Source: Protea cynaroides (taxonomy: Eukaryota; Streptophyta; Magnoliopsida; Proteales; Proteaceae). From it: 64,000 nucleotides of DNA. Shown piece by piece: positions 56,939 through 64,000 of the stretch (its first letter is position 1; each line of letters starts with the position of its first letter). Under the pieces are notes generated by a model that had not been told where the DNA came from, made no database searches, and saw only the letters and a program-made list of their open reading frames with translations. The DNA is taken from the NCBI GenBank assembly GCA_028583415.1, contig CM053270.1:1192001-1256000 (forward strand). Direction: 5' to 3'. The position numbers were made by a program, and so were the translations under genes.

Positions 56939-58270
56939 TCAAAGCTTTCTTAGCCTCTGTGGTGAATACAAAAAAGAAAAGACCGAAGATAGAGGAAGTC
57001 TTGGTGGTCAGGGATTTTCCTGATGTCTTTCCAAAGAATTTGCCAGGGCTTTTACTAGACATGGAAGTGGAGTTCGTTATTGAATTGCTTCTATGTACAA
57101 CACCAATATTTAAGGCACCATACAAGATGGCCCCAATTGAGTTGAAGGAATTAAATATTTAATTTCAAGAATTGTTGGATAAGGGATATATCCGTCCCAA
57201 TGTATCTCCTTGGGGAGCACTAGTGTTGTTTGTAAAGAAGAAGGATGGTGTAGACTATGTATAGAAGATAAAGAGTTGAACAAGGTCACTATAAAAAATA
57301 AATATCTTTTACCTCGCATAGATGACCTGTTTGATCAATTACATGGGGCAAGAATCTTTTCAAAAAATTGATTTAAGATCTTATTACCATCATCTGAAAA
57401 TGAAGGAAGAAGATAGACCAAAAACAGCATTTAGAACTATATATGGTCACTATGAGTTTCTAGTGATACCTTTTGATGTTACTAATGCACCAGCTATGTT
57501 TATGAACCTCATGAATAAAGTGCTTCAGGATTTCTTAGATCGATTTGTAATTGTGTTCATAGATTATATCCTGGTCTACTCTAAGAGCACAGAGGAGCAT
57601 ATAGAGCATTTGAGGTTGGTTTTGTTGAGATTGAGGGAAAAACAGTTGTATGCAAAATTTTCTAAGTGTGAATTGTGGCTGGATCGGGTAGTGTTTTTAG
57701 GTCATGTTATATTGCTGAAGGCAATTCTGTAAACCCAGAAAAAGTAAAAGCAATTATGGATTAGGCAAGACCAACCACTGTAGCAATAATTAGGAGTTTT
57801 TTAGGGAATGGTTAGATATTATAGAAGATTTATTGAGAAATTTTTTTCAGAATTATAGTTCCACTTACCAAACTTTTGAGGAAAGATGTTAAATTCCAGT
57901 GGATTGAAGAATGTGAAGAGAGTTTCTAAAAATTAAAACAAAGGCTTGTCACTGCACCAATCCTAGCATTGCCCACTAAAACAGGAGGTATAGTGATATA
58001 TAGTGATGCATCCTGTAAAGGTTTGGGTTGTGTATTGATATAGAACGAGAGTAATTGCATATGCCTTAAGAGTTAAAAGATTATGAAAAGAATTATCCAG
58101 CCCATGATTTGGAGCTAGCAACGGTGGTGTTCGTTCTAAAGATATGATGACATTATCTTTATGGTGAGAAGTGTTAAATTTATACAGATAATAAAAGTTT
58201 AAAATACTTCTTCATTCAGAAAGATTTGAACGTGAGACTAAGGAGATGATTTGAGCGCATAAAAGTTTAA
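56939..58270 (+). pseudogene. Reverse transcriptase and RNase H of the third gypsy element
   Basis: Linker EEVLVVRDFPDVFPKNLPG, then KAPYKMAPIELKEL, a stop, LDKGYIRPNVSPWGA, VKKKDG with a frame change, LRSYYHHLKMKEEDRPKTAF, YGHYEFLVIPFDVTNAP and FIDYILVYS at the catalytic site (FIDD expected). RNase H remnants run from ILALPTKTGGIVIYSDASCK past 58010 to about 58270 in shifting frames. No integrase, 3' LTR or chromodomain follows, so the element is truncated on the right. Confidence 0.85.
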
Positions 58271-58856
58271 TTTGAATTTTACCTATCATGAATTGAGTTG
58301 AAACCAAATTACTAGGCTGTTTAACATCCTATTATTGATATATATAATGAGATCTGATCGAGAATATAAAGGATTCAAATCCTCTCCTCCCAAAGATTCG
58401 GGAGGAGAGGGACGTCCCGTTGGATGACTGACACATGAAGCTCGGATGAATCTAAGCCCCAAGTGTCTGCCATCCATCCAGACTACCATCCCTCGTCCCG
58501 AATTATTAGGAGGAGAGTATGTGAATCAGAATATAAATTACAAAACGGGGAAACATTTTGCAAGCAATCAATCCACGTGAATGTGTGTTGGGGATCGCAT
58601 CGAGATCCGAATTTGTGGAAACTCCAAATCATTTTGCGTGGGAATCAATCATCCGCGTGAATGCGTGTTGGGGATGGTATCGAGACCCCGAATTTGTGCA
58701 GACTCCAAATCATTTTGTACGGAATCCTTCCATGGTGAATACGATAGGAATGGGATGGCAAAGAAAAGAAAAGAAAAGAAAAGGAAAAAAAAAAAAGATT
58801 CCATCCGACGACCTTCCTACAATGAGCTGAGGTCCTTACCAGCTATGCTGGCACAT

Positions 58857-58878
58857 TTGACCTTTTGACCTTTTGACC
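58857..58878 (+). promoter_or_regulatory. Three W-boxes at 8-bp spacing
   Basis: TTGACC occurs at 58857-58862, 58865-58870 and 58873-58878. TTGAC(C/T) is the core WRKY-factor binding site. The cluster lies about 1 kb upstream of the ATG. Occupancy is not shown by the sequence. Confidence 0.55.
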
Positions 58879-59475
58879 GCTAATATATATAATGATATCA
58901 GCCGAGATATGGTGGATTGGCATCACCTAATTCCCTCTCTAATGAATTGGAGGAGGATATGAATTAATGAATATCCTTCTCAATTTTGAAATTTTGCTGT
59001 CTCAATGAAAAATTATATTTTTTCCTTCCTCTTAAGTAAAAGAAGTGAAATCAAGAAATGTTTGGTTATTATGATTGTATAATCTACTGTTGTTATATAT
59101 GTGTTTTGGAGTTAATTATACCATCCATCATATGATTTTATTGAGTTTTCCTTAATTTCTATTGCAATCAAACGGAGGCTCCACTCCATGGGTAAAAATT
59201 ATATTCCATTAGATAAGCTGAGGGCAATTACGTCAATTTAATTGTTGAATTACTTTCTACTGTAACTGGCGGCGGGAATTTTAAACCAGCTAAGAAAACT
59301 GAAAAAGACAAAGGGAGACAGACAAAAATAGACCAAAGGAAACAGGTGGATCGTGGTTAAAACCACCAAAAACAAAGATTCCCCTTTCTACAACTACCAC
59401 ACTCCCACTTCTGAGCTACACAGATCCAGAGAGAGCTTTTTTGGTTCATGAAAACAGAACATTCAATCAAGGGCT

Positions 59476-59551
59476 TCTCCTCTTCCTCTCTCTCTGTCTC
59501 TCTGTCTCTCTCTCTCTCTCTCTCCCTCTCTCCCTCTCTCCCTCTCTCTCT
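59476..59551 (+). repeat. CT-rich microsatellite in the probable 5' UTR
   Basis: Runs of CT with interspersed CTGT and CCCT. Pyrimidine stretches of this kind are frequent in plant 5' UTRs. The 81-codon Ser/Leu-rich open frame over it is an artefact. Confidence 0.8.
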
Positions 59552-59858
59552 ACTTTTTTTTTTTGGGTTTTCAGATTCATTCTCCGGACAATAATTACTG
59601 AATCAAAATATGTCACAGGCATTGTAATGTGCTTTCCTTTTTTTTTTTTTTCCTTTTCTGGCGCATTTCCATCTCACATTCCTTGAAGGGAGAAATTTCC
59701 CTTTTTTACTTTCGTGGGTTTCTCCACATAATTTAAGTACCAAACCAGAAGAACTTGTCCTTACAAAAAACTATTTTTTAGTTCCTGTATCCGAGAATTC
59801 TCGCCAAAGCCTCTAGTCGGATACATACAAATTTTTGATAGGGTTTCTGTAAGTGGTG

Positions 59859-62694
59859 ATGAAAGTCAGATTCTTCTGTCTGGGTTTTACCCTTGTATGG
59901 CTTGCTGTAGGCTGTGCTGGCATTCACGGCTTGAACCTATGGCCAATGCCCAAATCAGTGAGCCATGGTGGCCAAACTCTCTATATGAGTAAGGATTTTG
60001 GACTGAGATATGAGGGAAGCAACTATACCGATGCTTCTGGAATATTGAAAGATGGGTTTGCAAGGCTACTTGATGGTGTCGAAGCAGATCATGTTGCTGA
60101 TTATAATTCGACCCACTTCGACCATTCGGTGCTGCTCCAGGGATTGAATGTGATTATCTCCTCATTTAATGACCAGGTACTATTAGACGAGCCAATGCTA
60201 TGTTTAATTAACTTATTTTAATTGTAGATTATTAATTCGGTATTATTTTTGTTGCCATTATTCTTGTTCTTGCTGTTATGCTGATTTGGTAAAAGAAGAA
60301 TGCAATGTTCATTATCCTCCGGGAACAAATTTCGGTCATATCCATGCCGATCCGGGAGAGGGAAATGGAAAACGCAGATAGACGAGTCTCTGTCCATTAT
60401 ATGCGTGTAAAAGAATTCTATAACTGCAGATGAATTAGATTATGAATTTTTGTGAAAACCTTCCTGTATAAAATCAAGTGCATGTTTGTCGATCTTATAC
60501 AGAACAAGGTTTCGGGAAACAAACATGAGTTTTAAGGTAACAAGGATTATTCTCCTTAGAAAGAGAAGTTTATGCTTTGAATATATATTCTGGACAATCA
60601 GAGAATTTTCTTTTCAGATACCAATAGATAGATTAGTTTTGTACTCAGATCAAATACTTAATACATGTTCCTTACGATGGAGGTATTCTCTAGTCTCATG
60701 AACCGCCAGAAACATTATTTGAGGAAATTAATAGTTTTATGTGTTTATCATGCTGCTGGCTGAGATTTTGAAATGGATATTGATTTTTGATGATTGGCTA
60801 AAAAATCTGCTCCTGTTCTAGGTTTTCTCTTTTTGCCTTAAAATTGGAACGGTTTTCAATTTATTAATTTGCAGATTATGAACTGGCATGTATCTTCTAA
60901 TGATTTCCTCTGATTCAAATCTTTCAAAAAATTGAACATTTTGAATTTGTCTGCAGTACATATAAAGGTTTACTATTATTATGCTGGATAAGAATTTTAT
61001 AACAGAGAGGTTGATGCAGTGGTGGGCCCACATCATGTTTTTAAATTTATTTCATATTACATAGGAGGTTGTTTTTAGTCGTAGAAGATAGAGTTTTATG
61101 ATTTCTTTATGTTTTAGATACAGAGGATATCTACCAATTTATTTTGTTCCCGATTTGAGTTTAAGTTGCTTTCTATTGTTTAGTTTCTATTTTAGTTTAT
61201 GAGCCTTTATAGAAAGACAGAATTGAAGAATGAAAATTTGAATTGGTTTTTGGGTTGTTGGGAGCAAGAATTTCCAGGAACATTTCGTTTCTGAGCAGAA
61301 GAGCCGTTTTCAAGTAGTGTTCGATCGATTACGTATTAATCAATATTCAATTGATTGGTCCTAGGTTATCGACAAACAAGATTTGTCTAAGTCACATTTC
61401 TTTTTGTCGAAGTCACTTCCCTTTTTCTTTGTGAGTTTCGGGAATATCCCCATTCATAGGTCCAAGAGTAAATGGTTTTCATACAGTAAGAAAACGGTTT
61501 TGGATTTGGTACGAGCTTCAGTTTCTAATTGGTACGAAATATGGTTCTCATTTAGTATGAAATATAGTTCTAATTTGGTACCATTTTGAACACTTATCAT
61601 CTTTATTTTTAATTTTTTTTTGTTTTGATATCATATATTATAAAAAATATACGGTATATGTACTACTTGAACACTTGTCATCTTGAAAATATTAAGTTGG
61701 TATATAGTATACAAATCGGCATAAACAACGGTATAGAAATGGTATATACTGTTGTTATACTGCTACGATACCATACCGAACCGAATAGGAATACGGTACC
61801 AAAACTTGAATCATTACCATATTGGAGAGAAAACAGTACGTTGTTATCGGTATAAACGGTACGGTACCGGTTACGGTATCAAATTGACACCCTTAATGTT
61901 AACCAAATAAGAAAAGGAGTTTTTTTTTTTTTTTTTTTTTTGGGACTGAGACCACATTTCCACCAACGACATGGCAAGTCAGATGAGGTTGGAATTTGGT
62001 GGGTAGGTGGACTGCACCACTGACATGTAATATTTGTGCCACATATAGTCTCCACATGGATAAATAGAGCATTCACAAATTCAGGACTACCAAGAGGGTG
62101 TGTACACCATAATGGAGTGAATGGACATATAAGGGAAGGTAAATGATTGATTTACAGCCTGAAATTTGATGCATGGCTAATTCGGACTGTTCTCCAAATA
62201 TCCAACTGTAAAAATTGCTACATCATATTTCCGTGTAAATGTTCCAGCCACATAAAGTAATGTGGGTGGGGGCCATCCACACATATTTTTTCCTATTTTT
62301 ATTTACAGGATTTATCAATATTATTTTTCAAACATGGGGAAGATGAAAGGATGATCAAGAAAACAGAAGATGGTTTGATTATTGAAATTTGAGAAAAACC
62401 TTCTCCGAAAAAAATTGAAAGGACTTGTTGCTAATTTTAATTGAGCTTTGCTACTGTGCACTGATTTAGTTTCAGTTTCCTTAACTTCAAAAGTTATGGA
62501 TCTTTAATTAGCTGCTATCTTATCAAGTGCATTTGATTTGGAATTTTATGTGATTTCCACTGTGTTTCCTTTTGTCAGTAATACTTACCATTGTATGCTA
62601 TTTGTTTTTTGATTTGCAGTTACAGTTTGGGGTTGATGAGTCCTACAAGTTGTCTATTGCTGCCACAGGGAATCCACGATATGTGTATCTCGAG
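59859..62694 (+). CDS. HEXO3: Beta-N-acetylhexosaminidase, HEXO3-like (GH20), exons 1 and 2, gene continues beyond the window
   Basis: Plant GH20 enzyme that removes terminal GlcNAc from N-glycans in the secretory pathway, at the cell surface or apoplast (family knowledge). Exon 1 is 59859-60176 (106 codons) and exon 2 is 62620-62694 (25 codons). Introns follow GT-AG (ccag/gtact ... ttgcag/tta; ctcgag/gtaggt) and both junctions are phase 0. I chose ATG 59859, not the GTG two codons earlier. Residues 1 to about 23 form a signal peptide with a hydrophobic core (FFCLGFTLVWLAVGCAG). LNLWPMPKSVSHGGQTLYMS, DASGILKDGFARLL and QFGVDESYKLSIAATGNP match the N-terminal GH20b domain of Arabidopsis HEXO3 better than HEXO1. 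Sequons NYT and NST are visible. The catalytic Asp-Glu pair lies in later exons outside the window. I found no exon 3 before 64000, so intron 2 exceeds 1.3 kb. Confidence 0.9.
61480..61942. mobile_element. TE remnant and poly-T run in intron 1
   Basis: Sequence rich in ggtacc/accggta phrases ends in attgacacccttaa (about 61883-61896). Its reverse complement TTAAGGGTGTCAAT matches the terminal repeat of the element at 48317. No left terminal repeat was found. A run of about 22 T (61920-61941) follows, possibly the reversed tail of a retroposon. The rest of intron 1 (60177-61480 and 61943-62619) is AT-rich, without further features seen. Confidence 0.4.
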
Positions 62695-63009
62695 GTAGGT
62701 GTGAGCTAAGTTTTGCAAGACTATTCACTCTTCTGGTATGTCTTGAGTTTCCATTACTCAACTGAGAAAATTGAAAGAGAATTGTTCAATAATTTTTTGA
62801 ATCTCTGTATAACTTGAAGTATCGTGAAGTAAGTGGTGAAATAGTAGAGGGCTTGGTATAGATAGAAATCTGCCGACTTTTGAAGCTTGGATATTGACAC
62901 CTGCATATCTGTTTTTGGTTGTAACAGTGTTAGTGCTTTTGAATCTCAGTAAGTTTACTAATATCTCTTTATGCATCCAGACACACATATGGCAAGGCTA
63001 TTGCACTTT

Positions 63010-63700
63010 ATGGGAGGAAATTATTTTTAGGGAAAATTTCACCCACCTCCCCTGAGGTTTACCTTTAATCAATCACACCCCCCATCTTGGGTGATAATGT
63101 CAAACAACTCTCCTAGTTTGGAAAATAAGTATCAACCATATCCTGTTCGTTCGTTAGGTGATGAGTTGTATGGTCACTTATGTTTTTATTGGCAATATTA
63201 CCCTTGGACTTGTTTTTCTCCATTTTCTTTTCCGAGCTGTTAACAATCGCAACCACCGGTGATGATGAGTTCCCAGGGAATCCTCATATCTACGAACTTT
63301 CTGGCAGCGACTCTTTTCTTCGATTCATCGAGATCAAGGGACGGATCAAGAACAGGCAATGGCTTGAGAGGCTCACCCTTACTGACATGGATGTCACCAC
63401 TAGGAATAGAGATATGTGGAGGTTTCCCTAACAATTTAAGATTCATCTGCAAGCGAAGAGACCAGCGTCTGTAAACAGAGAAAAGAAAATTAAGCATCAG
63501 ATAGAAGTAAGAATGACTTGTAAGCCCCAACAATTGATTCGGATCCGTAGGTGATTCTGTAAAATGGGTAGATCTGTGAACCAAATTGGGTTTTCACAGC
63601 CTACAAGCTCAGAAGATGACAATTTTGGTATTACGGTTGGGATGCTTGAGGGGTTTCAGCTTCTGAAAGAACAGTAGCAGGTATAATGGTGTCTATAGAG
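63010..63700. mobile_element. Probable non-autonomous transposon remnant in intron 2
   Basis: The start, gggaaaatttcacccacctc with cccctgaggttt and tcaatcacacccccc, resembles dispersed plant repeats I recall, but I cannot name the superfamily. Inside lies a minus-strand open frame (63240-63584) with PHISIPSGDIHVSKGEPLKP and ESKKRVAARKFVDM, preceded by an acceptor-like tttacag. I recognise no family. It may be a captured gene fragment. 63700-64000 holds only the palindrome listed next. Confidence 0.3.
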
Positions 63701-63882
63701 GAACCAAAACAGATCACTACCTATGTCCATGACGATGGGGACGGTCTGAGGTGGAATACTGAAGCCGAGAGAAAGGTTGAGAAAGGAAAGCTTTTGGTTT
63801 AAGGTTGGACCCTTGGAATCTCAGCGATCAACCTCAGAATGGTCCCTTTCCCATTGCTTTCTGTTGGAGTCGAGCATCATTT

Positions 63883-63904
63883 GTTAGCGCTAGATAGCGC
63901 TAAC
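63883..63904. repeat. Palindrome with 10-base arms
   Basis: GTTAGCGCTA (63883-63892), two-base spacer GA, then the exact reverse complement TAGCGCTAAC (63895-63904). Each arm contains the palindromic AGCGCT. Confidence 0.9.
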
Positions 63905-64000
63905 TAGGTGTCGTTAGGGGTGTTTTTGTCGCTAGAATGTTATGTTTTATCTTATTTCTTTAGTCGTTATGTGAGGGTTATTTATGTAATTGCTAGTCTC

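Larger units (their letters stand above)
58271..59858 (+). promoter_or_regulatory. Upstream region and 5' UTR of the HEXO3-like gene
   Basis: Contents: a perfect inverted repeat of 11-base arms, CCTCTCCTCCC (58381-58391) and GGGAGGAGAGG (58400-58410); an imperfect direct duplication of about 90 bp (58565-58650 and 58655-58740, sharing gcgtgttgggga and actccaaatcattttg); a GA/A-rich run (58757-58798); three W-boxes; a CT-rich tract; and poly-T runs. The transcription start is probably near 59410-59440, upstream of the CT tract, but no clear TATA box was seen. Confidence 0.5.

Overview
This window is plant nuclear DNA made almost entirely of nested LTR retrotransposons. One recognisable host gene, a HEXO3-like beta-N-acetylhexosaminidase, enters at the right edge (ATG at 59859) and runs off the end. 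A plant origin is supported by a secreted GH20 enzyme of the plant HEXO3 type with GT-AG introns, Athila-, Tat/Ogre- and Del/Tekay-like Ty3/gypsy elements, initiator-tRNA-Met primer sites, and the plant telo-box AAACCCTAA. The species cannot be told from the sequence. No tRNA, rRNA or CRISPR was seen. Element names rest on motifs recognised by eye, not on database searches.

Layout. 1-1759: a minus-strand LTR fragment (family B). 1760-3563: a decayed Athila-type PR/RT fragment. 3564-22617: a very large non-coding Tat/Ogre-like element, here called X. It has a truncated 5' LTR, an 8.5 kb internal region with several unrelated tandem arrays and no pol, and a 3' LTR of about 6.1 kb once a nested solo LTR (19928-22278, target duplication atggt) is removed. 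22618-25188: two partial family-A LTRs head to head. 25189-27151: unclassified repeat-derived DNA. 27152-47777: a degenerate but structurally traceable Del/Tekay-like element (family A), with both LTRs, a tRNA-Met PBS, an antisense accessory ORF, gag, PR, RT, RNase H and IN. It is interrupted by a solo LTR (33626-35883, attca), by an X LTR fragment (38498-45596), and inside that by an internally deleted family-A element (42771-45412, gtttg). 47778-52581: a short TIR element containing a solo LTR (aaacc) that itself contains a family-B solo LTR (gagaa). 52582-58270: a third, badly decayed gypsy gag-pol with an inserted LTR. 58270-64000: promoter, 5' UTR, exons 1 and 2 and introns of the HEXO3-like gene.

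Most interesting signals. (1) Family-A and family-B LTRs, including solo LTRs, look like small self-contained genes: TATA box, first exon, splice-donor-like site, an interval of about 1.3 kb, acceptor-like site, a conserved peptide of 37-45 residues ending in CxCxxC-V-Y, and an AT-rich 3' end. Eight copies are visible and seven keep the frame. (2) Each such LTR carries two clusters of one short GTCGAC/ACCGGT-type palindromic motif, one upstream of the TATA box and one in the putative intron. The motif matches within an LTR but differs between LTR lineages. In the Tekay-like element a third cluster lies between gag and the antisense ORF. (3) The 3' half of the X LTR is largely a chain of short hairpins, including an array of hairpins that each contain a telo-box.

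All retroelement coding regions carry stops, frameshifts or lost catalytic residues. None appears able to move by itself.
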